A DNA stretch of 64,000 nucleotides, taken from assembly GCF_022682305.1 (NCBI RefSeq), contig NZ_CP093528.1, positions 2,865,501-2,929,500 on the forward strand, in the 5' to 3' direction. A program made the position numbers and the translations under genes. The notes under the pieces are model-generated. The model made no database searches. It was not told where the DNA came from and saw nothing but the letters and a program-made list of their open reading frames with translations. This stretch comes from Shinella zoogloeoides (lineage in GTDB: Bacteria; Pseudomonadota; Alphaproteobacteria; Rhizobiales; Rhizobiaceae). Shown here piece after piece: positions 28,522 to 38,037 of the stretch (position 1 is the first letter of the stretch; each line of letters opens with the position of its first letter).

Positions 28522-28675
28522 ACCACGACGACAGCCGCTTAAGCATATCGTCGCAGAATTCCCCGGCCGCTCTTTATTGTGACAGAAATCTGTGCTCTAG
28601 CGCTGCCATACTATGCTAAGGGGCCTTCGAACCCCTGAATTTTCAGCGCAAAGCGGCCGTCCGCAGGAGACCCAA

Positions 28676-30127
28676 ATGGCAGACAGCACCTATCCGGTAT
28701 ATGGCGAAATCACCGGCCCGATCGTGATGATCGGCTTCGGCTCCATCGGTCGCGGCACGCTGCCGCTGATCGAGCGCCACTTCAAATACGACCGGAACCG
28801 GCTGATCGTCATCGAGCCGCGCGAAGACGCCGCCGACGCCGAACTCTATGCCCGCCACGGCGTCCGCCACGTCAAGGCCCACGTCACCAAGGAGAACTAC
28901 AAGGACCTCCTGAAGCCGCTCCTCACGGAAGGCGAAGGTCAGGCGTTCTGCGTCAACCTCTCCGTCGACACCGGCTCGCTCGATCTCATCAAGTTCTGCC
29001 GCAAGCTGGACGTGCTCTACATCGACACCGTCGTCGAGCCGTGGCTCGGCTTCTACTTCGACAAGGACATGAAGAACGCCGACCGCACGAACTACGCCCT
29101 GCGCGAGACCGTGCGCAAGGAGAAGGAAAAGCATCCGGGTGGCACGACGGCCGTTTCCACCTGCGGCGCCAACCCCGGGATGGTCTCCTGGTTCGTCAAG
29201 CAGGCGCTGCTTAACCTTGCCCGCGACCTCGACATGAAGTTCGAAGAGCCTTCTCAGGACGACCGCGAAGGCTGGGCCAAGCTGATGAAGAAGGCCGGCG
29301 TCAAGGGCGTGCACATCGCCGAGCGCGACACCCAGCGCACCAAGAACCCCAAGCCCTTCAACACCTTCTGGAACACCTGGTCCGTCGAAGGCTTCATCTC
29401 GGAAGGCCTGCAGCCGGCCGAGCTGGGCTGGGGCACCCACGAAAAGTGGACGCCAAAGAACGCCAAGAAGCAGAAGAAGGGCTGCAAGGCCGCGATCTAC
29501 CTCGAGCAGCCCGGCGCCAACACGCGCGTGCGCTCCTGGTGCCCGACGCCCGGCCCGCAATACGGCTTCCTCGTCACCCATAACGAGTCCATCTCGATCG
29601 CCGACTTCTTCACCGTCCGCGACAAGGACGGCGACGTCACCTACCGCCCGACCTGCCACTACGCCTACCACCCCTGCAACGACGCTGTGCTGTCGCTGCA
29701 CGAGATGTTCGGCAACGGCGGCAACCAGCAGCCGGTCCTGCACGTCCTCGACGAGAACGAACTGGTGGACGGCGTCGACGAACTCGGCGTGCTGCTCTAC
29801 GGCCACGACAAGAACGCCTACTGGTATGGCTCGCGCCTTTCGCTGGAAGAGACCCGCCGTATCGCTCCCTACCAGAACGCGACCGGCCTGCAGGTAACCT
29901 CCGCCGTGCTCGCCGGCATGGTCTGGGCGCTGGAGAACCCGAAGGCCGGCATCGTCGAGGCCGACGAGATCGACTACAAGCGCTGCCTTGAAGTGCAGAT
30001 GCCCTATCTCGGCCCGGTCGAGGGCCACTACACCGACTGGACCCCGCTCGACGGCCGCCCGGGCCTCTTCCCGGAAGACCTCGACACGAAGGATCCGTGG
30101 CAGTTCAAGAACGTTCTCGTTCGCTGA
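28676..30127 (+). CDS. hss: homospermidine synthase
   Basis: 483 aa with the NAD-binding IVMIGFGSIGRGTLPLIERH at residues 14-33 and the conserved S-T-C-G-A-N-P-G-M-V-S and VRSWCPTPGPQYGFLVTHNE blocks of bacterial Hss. It makes sym-homospermidine from putrescine, a major polyamine in Rhizobiales. GCAGGAGA precedes the ATG; longer upstream sequence is rejected. It stands as a single gene with a GC-rich palindrome downstream. Confidence 0.95.
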   Translation: MADSTYPVYGEITGPIVMIGFGSIGRGTLPLIERHFKYDRNRLIVIEPREDAADAELYARHGVRHVKAHVTKENYKDLLKPLLTEGEGQAFCVNLSVDTGSLDLIKFCRKLDVLYIDTVVEPWLGFYFDKDMKNADRTNYALRETVRKEKEKHPGGTTAVSTCGANPGMVSWFVKQALLNLARDLDMKFEEPSQDDREGWAKLMKKAGVKGVHIAERDTQRTKNPKPFNTFWNTWSVEGFISEGLQPAELGWGTHEKWTPKNAKKQKKGCKAAIYLEQPGANTRVRSWCPTPGPQYGFLVTHNESISIADFFTVRDKDGDVTYRPTCHYAYHPCNDAVLSLHEMFGNGGNQQPVLHVLDENELVDGVDELGVLLYGHDKNAYWYGSRLSLEETRRIAPYQNATGLQVTSAVLAGMVWALENPKAGIVEADEIDYKRCLEVQMPYLGPVEGHYTDWTPLDGRPGLFPEDLDTKDPWQFKNVLVR

Positions 30128-30148
30128 ACGGTCCTCACGCCCCGATAC

Positions 30149-30181
30149 GAAGACGCCCGCGGCCATGCCGCGGGCGTCTTC
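30149..30181 (+). terminator. long hairpin after hss
   Basis: GAAGACGCCCGCGG, loop CCATG, CCGCGGGCGTCTTC is a perfect 14-bp stem 21 nt after hss. The T-run is absent or weak (GCTT), so it may act as an mRNA 3' stabiliser as well as a terminator. Confidence 0.7.
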
Positions 30182-30301
30182 GCTTCCAATGGGATAATGC
30201 TTATTCGCCGGGCGGCGCGTCTTGCTTTCGGCTTTTCTTCACGGCATGGTCGGGCGAAACGAACGGGTGCTTTGCGCCGCCGTGACCTTGGGAGACCTGA
30301 C

Positions 30302-30676
30302 ATGAAGCCAATCGCAGCCCTGGGCCTGCTCACCGCAGCCGTAGCGCTCGCCTCCTGCCAGACGGAGCGCGCCCCGCGCAACGACATGCCGGTAGCCCAG
30401 CGGCCCGCACCGACAGGCGTCGAAGGCGCCTGGGTGGATCCGAACGGCATCGTCTCGACCTTCGCGGCCGGCACCTTCACGACGCGCACGACCGACACGA
30501 ACCAGCTTCTCGCCTCGGGCACCTACGTCAACACCTCGCCGACGCTGGTCGAAATCAACATGACCTCGCTGGTGCGCAACACGCAGTCCAAGGTCAATTG
30601 CGCGCTTGTCAGCCAGAGCCAGCTCAACTGCACGACGGCGGAGGGCGCACAGTTCTCCCTCGCCCGCCGCGTCTGA
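30302..30676 (+). CDS. omp10: outer-membrane lipoprotein Omp10 homologue
   Basis: 124 aa with a lipoprotein signal and lipobox L-A-S-C (Cys at residue 19). The mature part has [31 protein letters not shown] and [19 protein letters not shown]. These segments match Brucella Omp10 block for block, as I recall that sequence. It is an outer-membrane lipoprotein of unknown mechanism, linked to virulence in Brucella. ATG 30,302 follows GGGAGACCTGAC. Confidence 0.88.
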   Translation: MKPIAALGLLTAAVALASCQTERAPRNDMPVAQRPAPTGVEGAWVDPNGIVSTFAAGTFTTRTTDTNQLLASGTYVNTSPTLVEINMTSLVRNTQSKVNCALVSQSQLNCTTAEGAQFSLARRV

Positions 30677-30697
30677 GCCGAAACGGCATCCCGATGA

Positions 30698-30720
30698 AAG
30701 GGCCGCAAGGCCCTTTTTTC
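30698..30720 (+). terminator. omp10 terminator
   Basis: AAGGGCC, loop GCAA, GGCCCTT, followed by TTTTC; 21 nt after the omp10 stop. Confidence 0.85.
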
Positions 30721-30840
30721 GTCTTAACCGTCAAACGAACCTGCCTTTCGGCAAGTCGTCTTTTCTCTTGAAGTTGCCGGCCAGCGGTGGAAACATCCGC
30801 CCGCCCGACAGGGGTCGCGGCAAACGAGGAGAACAGGACC

Positions 30841-32697
30841 ATGACGATTTTCCGATCCGGCCTGCTGGCCGTTTCCATCATCGCGCTCTCCGGCGGCTCG
30901 GCGCTTGCGGATTACGAGCTGAACATCCTGCATATCAACGACCTGCATTCGCGCATCGAGGCGATCAACAAGTTCGATTCGACCTGCTCGGCCGAAGAGG
31001 AAGGCAAGGGCGAATGCTTCGGCGGTGTCGCGCGCCTGAAGGCGGCCATCGACGCCGAGCGCCAGAAGCTTTCCGGCAAGAACGTTCTCCTCCTCAATGC
31101 CGGCGACAATTTCCAAGGCTCGCTCTTCTACACCACCTACAAGGGTGCGACGGAGGCCGAGTTCCTCAACCTCATGAAGTTCGACGCCATGACCGTCGGC
31201 AACCATGAATTCGACGACAGCGAGGACGGCCTCGCCACCTTCCTCGACAAGATCCAGTTCCCCGTCGTCACCGCCAATGTCGCCGCCGGCGCAAGCTCGA
31301 AGATCGGCGATCGCATCAAGCCCTTCGTCGTGATCGAGCAGGGCGGACAGAAGATCGGCATCGTCGGCGCGGTCGCCAACGACACGGCGGAACTCTCCTC
31401 CCCCGGCCCGAACGTGCTGATCGGCAACGACGTCGCAGACATCACCGCCGCCGTCGCCGAACTGAAGAAGCAGGGCGTCGACAAGATCGTCGCCCTCACC
31501 CATGTCGGCTATCCGCGCGACCTCGAAGCCATCGCTAAGATTCCCGATGTGGACGTGGTGGTCGGCGGCCATACCAACACGTTCCTCTCCAACACCTCGG
31601 ACAAGGCCGAAGGCCCCTATCCGACGCTGGTCGACAATCCCGGCGGCTACAAGGTGCCGGTCGTGCAGGCCGGGGCCTATACGAAATATCTCGGCAACCT
31701 CAAGGTCGTCTTCGACGACGCCGGCGTGGTGAAGGAAGCCTCGGGCGAACCGATCCTCCTCGATTCCTCGATCAAGCCGGACGAAGCCGTCCTCGCCCGC
31801 ATCAAGGAACTGGCCGGCCCCATCGAAGAGTTGAAGAACAAGGTCGTCGCGGAGACCGCCGAGCCGATCGACGGCTCGCGCGAGGTCTGCCGCGCCGCCG
31901 AATGCCCCATGGGCAACCTCGTGGCCGACGCGATCCTCGACCGCACGAAGGACCAGGGCATGACCGTCGCCATCACCAATGGCGGGGGCCTGCGCTCCTC
32001 CATCGACGGCGGCCCGGTCTCCATGGGCGAGGTGCTGTCGGTGCTGCCCTTCCAGAACACCGTCGCGACCTTCCAGCTCAAGGGCGCCGATCTCCTCGCC
32101 GCCCTCGAAAACGGCCTCAGCCAGATCGAGGAGGGTGCAGGACGCTTCCCGCAGGTCGCCGGCATGAAATATTCCTTCGACAAGTCGAAGCCCGCGGGCA
32201 GCCGCATCGTCTCGGTCGAGGTGAAAGAGGGCGACACCTTTGCCCCGCTCGATCCTGCCAAGACCTACGGCGTCGTCTCCAACAACTACCTGCGCGCGGG
32301 AGGCGACGGTTATTCCGTCTTCGCCAAGGCCGGCTTGAATGCCTACGACTTCGGCCCGAATCTCGAGCTTGTCGTCGCCGACTACCTCGCCGCCCACCGC
32401 CCCTACAAGCCCTATACCGACGGCCGCATCATGGAAGTCGCCGCGGTGAATGCCGAGGCGAAGCCGGCGGCCGCGACGGACACGGCGGCAAAGCCGGCCG
32501 AAGGCGCGGCGACGGCGGATGCAGCATCCGCAACAGTCGGCGGCAAGCATGTCGTCGCACGCGGCGACACGCTCTGGGACATCGCAGCGGCGGCCTATGG
32601 CAATGGCGCCCTATGGCACAGGATCGCCAAGGCCAACGGCAATCCGCGTCCGCGCGCGCTCCATGTCGGCACGGAGCTGTCGATCCCGGCCAAATAA
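30841..32697 (+). CDS. secreted 5'-nucleotidase (UshA-like) with C-terminal LysM domain
   Basis: 618 aa. A signal peptide ends near A-L-A-D. The metallophosphatase domain shows ILHINDLHSRIEAI, LLLNAGDNFQGS, TVGNHEFDD and V-V-G-G-H-T-N. A 5'-nucleotidase C-terminal domain follows (ITNGGGLRSSIDGGPVSMGE). An Ala-rich linker leads to a LysM motif at about 566-617 (VVARGDTLWDIAAAAYGNGA). The enzyme probably hydrolyses nucleotides in the periplasm, and LysM may tether it to peptidoglycan. Typical UshA lacks LysM, so the fusion is a notable variant. Confidence 0.88.
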   Translation: MTIFRSGLLAVSIIALSGGSALADYELNILHINDLHSRIEAINKFDSTCSAEEEGKGECFGGVARLKAAIDAERQKLSGKNVLLLNAGDNFQGSLFYTTYKGATEAEFLNLMKFDAMTVGNHEFDDSEDGLATFLDKIQFPVVTANVAAGASSKIGDRIKPFVVIEQGGQKIGIVGAVANDTAELSSPGPNVLIGNDVADITAAVAELKKQGVDKIVALTHVGYPRDLEAIAKIPDVDVVVGGHTNTFLSNTSDKAEGPYPTLVDNPGGYKVPVVQAGAYTKYLGNLKVVFDDAGVVKEASGEPILLDSSIKPDEAVLARIKELAGPIEELKNKVVAETAEPIDGSREVCRAAECPMGNLVADAILDRTKDQGMTVAITNGGGLRSSIDGGPVSMGEVLSVLPFQNTVATFQLKGADLLAALENGLSQIEEGAGRFPQVAGMKYSFDKSKPAGSRIVSVEVKEGDTFAPLDPAKTYGVVSNNYLRAGGDGYSVFAKAGLNAYDFGPNLELVVADYLAAHRPYKPYTDGRIMEVAAVNAEAKPAAATDTAAKPAEGAATADAASATVGGKHVVARGDTLWDIAAAAYGNGALWHRIAKANGNPRPRALHVGTELSIPAK

Positions 32698-32721
32698 GGA
32701 CAATTCGTCTCAACTTTTTCT

Positions 32722-32756
32722 GCCGGTCCGGGCTTTCCCGGCCCGGCATTTCTTTT
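32722..32756 (+). terminator. terminator after the 5'-nucleotidase gene
   Basis: GCCGGTCCGGG, loop CTTT, CCCGGCCCGGC (one mismatch), then ATTTCTTTTT, 25 nt after the stop. Confidence 0.8.
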
Positions 32757-32823
32757 TAGAACCGTTCTGAACGGACCGGCCTCGCCGCGTATAGAACGAC
32801 ACCCCGCACGCACAGGATCCATC

Positions 32824-33852
32824 ATGGACATCGCCGCCAAGCCCGCCGCCCATCCGCCCGTCAAGCATGGCAAGGTCGGTGTGCTGCTCGTCAATCTCGG
32901 CACGCCGGACGGCACGGACTACGCCTCCATGCGGCGCTACCTGAAGGAATTCCTGACGGACAAGCGCGTCATCGAATGGCCGAAGATCGCCTGGTACCCG
33001 ATCCTTTTCGGCATCGTGCTCAACACGCGCCCCGGCAAGGTCGGCAAGGCCTATGAGACGATCTGGAACAAGGACCGGAACGAGAGCTACCTGCGCACCT
33101 ATACCCGCAGCCAGGCCGAGCTGATGGCTGAGGCCCTCAAGGACCATTCGAACGTCATCGTCGACTGGGCCATGCGCTACGGCCAGCCGTCCATCGCCTC
33201 GCGCATGGAGCGCCTGCAGAAGGAAGGCTGTGAGCGTATCGTCCTCTTCCCGCTCTATCCGCAATATGCCGCCGCGACGACGGCGACCGTCAACGACAAG
33301 GCTTTCGAGACGCTGCTGAAGATGCGCTGGCAGCCGGCGCTGCGCACTGTGCCGCCCTATCACGACGATCCGGCCTATATCGACGCGCTCGCCGTCTCTA
33401 TCGAGAAACACCTTGCAACGCTCGACTGGGAACCGGAAAAGGTGCTGACCTCCTTCCACGGCATTCCGAAGAGCTATTTCGAGAAGGGCGACCCCTATTA
33501 CTGCCAGTGCCAGAAGACCGCGCGCCTGCTGCGCGAGCGTCTCGGCTGGTCGGAGGAAAAGCTGGTCGTCACCTTCCAGTCCCGTTTCGGGCCGGAAGAA
33601 TGGTTGCAGCCCTATACCGACAAGACCGTGGAGAAGCTGGCGCAGGAGGGCGTAAAGCGCATCGCCGTCCTCAATCCCGGCTTCGTTTCCGATTGCCTGG
33701 AAACGCTGGAGGAGATCGCCGAGCAGGCCGCCGAAAGCTTCCTGCACAATGGCGGCGAGAAATTCGCGCACATCCCCTGTCTCAACGATTCACCAGAGGG
33801 CATGGCCGTTCTGGAGGCGGTCGTGCGGCGTGAACTCTCCGGCTGGATCTGA
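32824..33852 (+). CDS. hemH: ferrochelatase
   Basis: 342 aa with V-L-L-V-N-L-G-T-P-D near residue 20, IVLFPLYPQYAAATTATVND and the active-site S-F-H-G-I-P-K-S-Y near 211-219, followed by GDPYYCQCQKTARLL. It inserts Fe2+ into protoporphyrin IX as the last step of haem synthesis, at the inner face of the membrane. All key motifs are present. It has its own leader after a strong terminator and is followed by qmcA. Confidence 0.96.
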   Translation: MDIAAKPAAHPPVKHGKVGVLLVNLGTPDGTDYASMRRYLKEFLTDKRVIEWPKIAWYPILFGIVLNTRPGKVGKAYETIWNKDRNESYLRTYTRSQAELMAEALKDHSNVIVDWAMRYGQPSIASRMERLQKEGCERIVLFPLYPQYAAATTATVNDKAFETLLKMRWQPALRTVPPYHDDPAYIDALAVSIEKHLATLDWEPEKVLTSFHGIPKSYFEKGDPYYCQCQKTARLLRERLGWSEEKLVVTFQSRFGPEEWLQPYTDKTVEKLAQEGVKRIAVLNPGFVSDCLETLEEIAEQAAESFLHNGGEKFAHIPCLNDSPEGMAVLEAVVRRELSGWI

Positions 33853-33943
33853 GCCGCGCATAATTTTCATTCCGCTCAAATAGACTGGCGCCGTGGGCCG
33901 TATTGCCTACAGTAAAGCCGCAATGCCTTTTGGAGAAAAGAAT

Positions 33944-34969
33944 ATGGATTTTGCCGGAGTGGATATCGTCGTCATCGCCCTCGTGATCCTGGTGGTATTG
34001 ATCCTCTTCGCCGGGATCAAGACCGTTCCGCAGGGCTACCAGTACACGGTTGAACGCTTCGGCCGCTATACGCGCACGCTCCAGCCCGGCCTCAACCTGA
34101 TTGTTCCCTTCATCGACCGGGTCGGCTCGCGGATGAACGTGATGGAACAGGTGCTCGACATTCCCACGCAGGAGGTCATCACCCGCGACAATGCCAGCGT
34201 GGCCGCCGATGCCGTCGCCTTCTACCAGGTGCTCAACACGGCGCAGGCCGCCTATCAGGTCGCCAATCTCGAACATGCCATCATCAACCTCACCATGACC
34301 AATATCCGTTCGGTCATGGGGTCGATGGACCTCGACGAGCTGCTTTCCAACCGCGACAAGATCAACGACCAGCTCCTGCGCGTGGTCGACGAGGCCGCCA
34401 ATCCCTGGGGCGTGAAGATCACCCGTGTGGAGATCAAGGACATCGCCCCGCCGAAGGACCTCGTCGATTCGATGGCGCGGCAGATGAAGGCCGAGCGCGA
34501 GAAGCGCGCGCAGGTTCTGGAGGCCGAAGGCTCGCGCAACGCCCAGATCCTGCGCGCCGAAGGCGCCAAGCAATCCGCCATCCTGGAGGCCGAGGGCCAG
34601 CGCGAAGCCGCCTTCCGTGACGCCGAGGCGCGCGAGCGCCTTGCCGAAGCCGAGGCCAAGGCGACGAAGATGGTCTCCGACGCCATCGCCGCCGGTAATG
34701 TGCAGGCGATCAACTACTTCATCGCGCAGAAATACACCGAGGCCATGGCCGCGATCGGCAAGGCGCCGAACTCCAAGATCGTGCTGATGCCGATGGAAGC
34801 CTCCTCGCTGGTCGGCTCGCTCGGCGGCATCGGCGCCATCGCGAAGGAAGTGTTCGGCGACGGCTCCGCGCCTGCCGGCACTCCGCAGCGCGCCCGCCCG
34901 GCATCGACGGCGACCGCCACCACGCCCGCCTTCCGCAATCCGTTCGACACGCCGCCGCAGGGGACGTGA
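33944..34969 (+). CDS. qmcA: SPFH/Band 7 membrane protein (QmcA family)
   Basis: 341 aa. One N-terminal membrane helix ([20 protein letters not shown]) precedes a Band 7 domain ([16 protein letters not shown] and [14 protein letters not shown] segments) and a long Ala/Glu helical region with repeated E-A-x-G-x-R-x-A (about 195-265). These proteins form large oligomeric membrane cages with NfeD partners and are tied to membrane quality control. ATG 33,944 follows TGGAGAAAAG. NfeD is directly downstream. Confidence 0.9.
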   Translation: MDFAGVDIVVIALVILVVLILFAGIKTVPQGYQYTVERFGRYTRTLQPGLNLIVPFIDRVGSRMNVMEQVLDIPTQEVITRDNASVAADAVAFYQVLNTAQAAYQVANLEHAIINLTMTNIRSVMGSMDLDELLSNRDKINDQLLRVVDEAANPWGVKITRVEIKDIAPPKDLVDSMARQMKAEREKRAQVLEAEGSRNAQILRAEGAKQSAILEAEGQREAAFRDAEARERLAEAEAKATKMVSDAIAAGNVQAINYFIAQKYTEAMAAIGKAPNSKIVLMPMEASSLVGSLGGIGAIAKEVFGDGSAPAGTPQRARPASTATATTPAFRNPFDTPPQGT

Positions 34970-34971
34970 GC

Positions 34972-35430
34972 ATGATCCACAGCATCGTCGCCGAACTCGG
35001 CCCCTGGGCCTGGTGGGTCCTCGGGATCGTCCTCCTGATCCTCGAAGTGCTGATGCCCGGCGTCTTCCTCGTCTGGATCGGCATCGCCGCCATCGTAACC
35101 GGCGCGCTCTCGCTGCTTCTGTGGGAACAGGCGTTCTGGACATGGCAAGCGCAATGGCTGGTCTTCGCGGTGCTGTCGCTGGTTGCCGCGCTCATCGGCC
35201 GGCGCATCGTCAGCGCGCGGGGCGAGACGAGCGACCAGCCGCATCTCAACCAGCGCGGCCAGAGTCTCGTCGGCCGCACCGCGACGCTGGAGCAGCCGAT
35301 CAGCGAGGGCCGCGGCCGCATCCGCCTGGACGATACGATGTGGAGCGTTCAGGGACCGGACCTGCCGGTCGGCACGCGCGTGCGCGTCACCGCCAGTAAC
35401 GGCCGCGACCTGACGGTAGAGGCCGTTTAA
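34972..35430 (+). CDS. NfeD-like membrane protein
   Basis: 152 aa with two or three membrane helices (AWWVLGIVLLILEVLMPGVF and two more to about residue 75) and a C-terminal OB-fold (about 95-150: S-L-V-G-R-T-A-T-L-E ... G-R-G-R-I-R-L-D-D-T-M-W). This is the short NfeD type paired with QmcA. I use ATG 34,972, correctly spaced from AGGGG; GTG 34,966, overlapping the qmcA stop, is possible. Its stop overlaps the stop of convergent kdsD by 4 bp. Confidence 0.87.
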   Translation: MIHSIVAELGPWAWWVLGIVLLILEVLMPGVFLVWIGIAAIVTGALSLLLWEQAFWTWQAQWLVFAVLSLVAALIGRRIVSARGETSDQPHLNQRGQSLVGRTATLEQPISEGRGRIRLDDTMWSVQGPDLPVGTRVRVTASNGRDLTVEAV

Positions 35431-36422
35431 GCCGCGCCGATCCTGAGCAGGTCGTGGAAATGCACGATGCCGACGGGACGGAAGGTCTCGTCGGTGACGA
35501 TAAGCGCCGAGATGTTGTGCTGGTTGAGAAGGCCGAGCGCCGCGGTCGCCAGCGTCGCCGGCTTCACCGTCTTGGGACTGCGCGTCATCACGTCGTCCAC
35601 GGTGAGTTCGGAGAGATTGCGCGACAGGTTGCGCGCGATATCCCCGTCCGTGACGATACCCGCCAGCGTGCCCTCGTCATCGATGACGCCGACGCAACCG
35701 TAACGCTTCAGCGCCAGCATGTGCACGGCGTCCGGCATCGAGGTGCCCAGCGCCACGAGCGGCATGTTCTCGCCGCTATGCATGATGTCGCCGACATGGG
35801 AGAGGCTCGCACCGAGCTTGCCGCCCGGGTGGAACGTCTTGAAATCCGTCGCCGTGAAGCCGCGCGCCTCCAGCAGCGCCACGGCGATGGCATCGCCCAG
35901 CGCAAGCTGCATCAGCGTGGAGGAGGTCGGCGCCAGCCCATGCGGGCAGGCTTCCTGCACTTTCGGCAGCAAGAGCACCGTATCGGCCTCGCGCGCCAGG
36001 GCCGAGCGTTCGCCGGAGGTCATCGCGATCAGCGGGATGGAAAAGCGCCGTGAATAGGAGACGATGCCCTGCAGCTCGGCGGTCTCCCCGCTCCAGGAGA
36101 GCGCCAGGATGACGTCGTCGCGCCCGATCATGCCAAGGTCGCCGTGATTGGCCTCGACCGGATGGACGAAGAAGGAGGGCGTGCCGGTGGAGGCGAGCGT
36201 GGCTGCGATCTTCACGCCGATATGGCCCGACTTGCCGATGCCGGTGACGATGACGCGCCCGACGCTGTCGCCGATACGGCAAACCGCATCGCGGAAGGCG
36301 TCGTGCAGGTCGCCTTCCAGCGCCGCAGCGAGGGCGACAAGCCCCGCCTTTTCGGTTTCGATCGTCCGCATCGCGGAGGCGATAGCGCCACCGCCGTCAA
36401 CTTTGGCCTGTCTCGTGATCAT
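35427..36422 (-). CDS. kdsD: arabinose-5-phosphate isomerase KdsD (KpsF/GutQ)
   Basis: 331 aa. A SIS domain (about 50-180) shows VTGIGKSGHIGVKIAATLAS, F-V-H-P-V-E-A-N-H-G-D-L-G-M and ALSWSGETAEL. Two CBS domains follow (about 210-265 and 275-330). It makes D-arabinose-5-phosphate, the precursor of the lipopolysaccharide sugar Kdo. The frame extends upstream, but ATG 36,422 starts the conserved region. It is divergent from the beta-barrel gene. Confidence 0.9.
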   Translation of the reverse strand: MITRQAKVDGGGAIASAMRTIETEKAGLVALAAALEGDLHDAFRDAVCRIGDSVGRVIVTGIGKSGHIGVKIAATLASTGTPSFFVHPVEANHGDLGMIGRDDVILALSWSGETAELQGIVSYSRRFSIPLIAMTSGERSALAREADTVLLLPKVQEACPHGLAPTSSTLMQLALGDAIAVALLEARGFTATDFKTFHPGGKLGASLSHVGDIMHSGENMPLVALGTSMPDAVHMLALKRYGCVGVIDDEGTLAGIVTDGDIARNLSRNLSELTVDDVMTRSPKTVKPATLATAALGLLNQHNISALIVTDETFRPVGIVHFHDLLRIGAA

Positions 36423-36570
36423 GCGCCTCGTTAGCGCTTTTGCCCGGACCTGTCCATTGAGAACATTGGCGCGCCACCGCCGCCCGTGGCAACCAAGCGT
36501 TAACCATGGCGGTTTACGTTCGCTTAGGAAATTCGAGAATCGCGGGCCGAGCATGCAAGAGGTGAACGGA

Positions 36571-38034
36571 ATGGAACGCGGGGCGCTGCCGCCCTGCCCG
36601 ACATGGCGACTGGCCGGGCTTCTGCTCGCCGGGACCGTGCTCGTGTCCGCTCCCGCCTTCGCCCAGCAAAGTGCCTCCGCCTTCCCGGCGCCGCTTGGTG
36701 ACCAGCAGGCGGGCGCGACCGATCCCCTGTCCAGCCCGGCAACGGAAGACGCCGATCCGACAGCGGCAATTCCGGACGGCACGACCACGGCCTCCACCCC
36801 CGCCATCGCCGACGAGGGCAATACCTTCGCCCGCACGGGGCGCGAGACCGAGCAGCTGAATGCGCGCGAAGGCAGCGTCGATGGCGCACGCAGCAATTTC
36901 GGCAATCCGTACGAGCCGACCGGCATCCGCGTCGGCTCCTTCATCCTGCGTCCCTCGATCTCGCAGAACCTCGGCCACGAGAAGAACAGGAGCGGCGGCG
37001 TGTCGACGCGCCGCACCTATTCCCAGACCGGCCTTCGCGGATCGCTGGTCTCGGACTGGTCGCGCCATCAGCTCTCCGTCGAAGCCGAGGGCATCTACCA
37101 GCGCAACATCAGCGGCACCGGCGAGACTGAGCCGCGGCTGCGGCTGGATACCGACCTGCGGCTCGATCTCAGCGACAGCACCATCGCCAATCTCACCGCC
37201 GGCTACGATTTCGAGCGGGAAAGCTCCAGCGATCCCAACGCGATCAACGGCGCCACCGCCCAGTCCGGAGTTCACACCTATTCGGCCGGCGCCCGCGTCA
37301 CGCGCGATTTCGGCCTGATCCGCGGCACGATCGGCGCGGAACTGGAGCGCCGGACCTACGGCTCGGCGACGCTCGCCGACGGCAGCCGGCTCGTCCTTTC
37401 CGACCGGAACCATACCACGGGCACCCTGACGGGCCGCGTGGGCTACGAACTATCGCCAGCGCTGATCCCCTATCTGGAAGCCTCCGTCGGCCGCGCGGTC
37501 TACGACGACAAGTACGATGCGCTCGGTTACGAGCGCTCCGCGACGACGCTCGGCGGCCGGGCCGGCGTGGAAGTGGACCTTGGCGAAAAGCTGCGCGGCG
37601 ATCTCGGCATGGGCTACGAGCGCGCCCGCTTCGACGACAGCCGTCTTGCCACGCTCGGCGCGCTGACGCTCGACGGCACGGTCCAGTGGTCGCCGCAGCG
37701 CGGCACGGACCTGCGGCTCGGCCTTACGACGGAACTCGAGCCTTCGACCGCGGCCGGCCAGAGCGGCTACGTCTCCTACGAGGCGACCTCGGAACTGACG
37801 CACGAATTGCGGGAAAATCTCGTGGCGCGCCTCAGCGCCGCCTATACCCTGCGCGATTTCAAGAATACCGGAAATCCGAACCAGACGATCTACCTGGTCG
37901 GCACCGGCATCACCTGGAACGTCAATCGCTGGCTCGCGATGACCGGCGATGTCTCCTACGAGCTGACGCGCCAGCGTGGCACGTCCGACACCGGCGTCAC
38001 GCGCGCCGGCATCGGTCTCGTCCTGCGCCGCTGA
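36571..38034 (+). CDS. putative outer-membrane beta-barrel protein (BBP2-like)
   Basis: 487 aa. A signal sequence (L-L-L-A-G-T-V-L-V-S-A-P-A-F-A-Q) is followed by an acidic Thr/Ala-rich region to about 130. The rest is a beta-rich domain with alternating pattern and many aromatic strand ends, closing with R-A-G-I-G-L-V-L-R-R. It looks like the putative beta-barrel porin 2 family. I use ATG 36,571 (after AAGAGGTG); ATG 36,553 lacks a ribosome site. It converges on exoN with 3 bp between stops. A role in polysaccharide export is possible only from its neighbour. Confidence 0.72.
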   Translation: MERGALPPCPTWRLAGLLLAGTVLVSAPAFAQQSASAFPAPLGDQQAGATDPLSSPATEDADPTAAIPDGTTTASTPAIADEGNTFARTGRETEQLNAREGSVDGARSNFGNPYEPTGIRVGSFILRPSISQNLGHEKNRSGGVSTRRTYSQTGLRGSLVSDWSRHQLSVEAEGIYQRNISGTGETEPRLRLDTDLRLDLSDSTIANLTAGYDFERESSSDPNAINGATAQSGVHTYSAGARVTRDFGLIRGTIGAELERRTYGSATLADGSRLVLSDRNHTTGTLTGRVGYELSPALIPYLEASVGRAVYDDKYDALGYERSATTLGGRAGVEVDLGEKLRGDLGMGYERARFDDSRLATLGALTLDGTVQWSPQRGTDLRLGLTTELEPSTAAGQSGYVSYEATSELTHELRENLVARLSAAYTLRDFKNTGNPNQTIYLVGTGITWNVNRWLAMTGDVSYELTRQRGTSDTGVTRAGIGLVLRR

Positions 38035-38037
38035 GCC

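Noticed and set aside
28643..30166. 507-aa open frame opposite hss
   Set aside because: Shadow of hss, which has clear NAD-binding and family motifs.
36480..36520. GTTAACC near the kdsD/beta-barrel divergent region as a CtrA site
   Set aside because: Only one half-site; the second TTAA at N7 spacing is missing.
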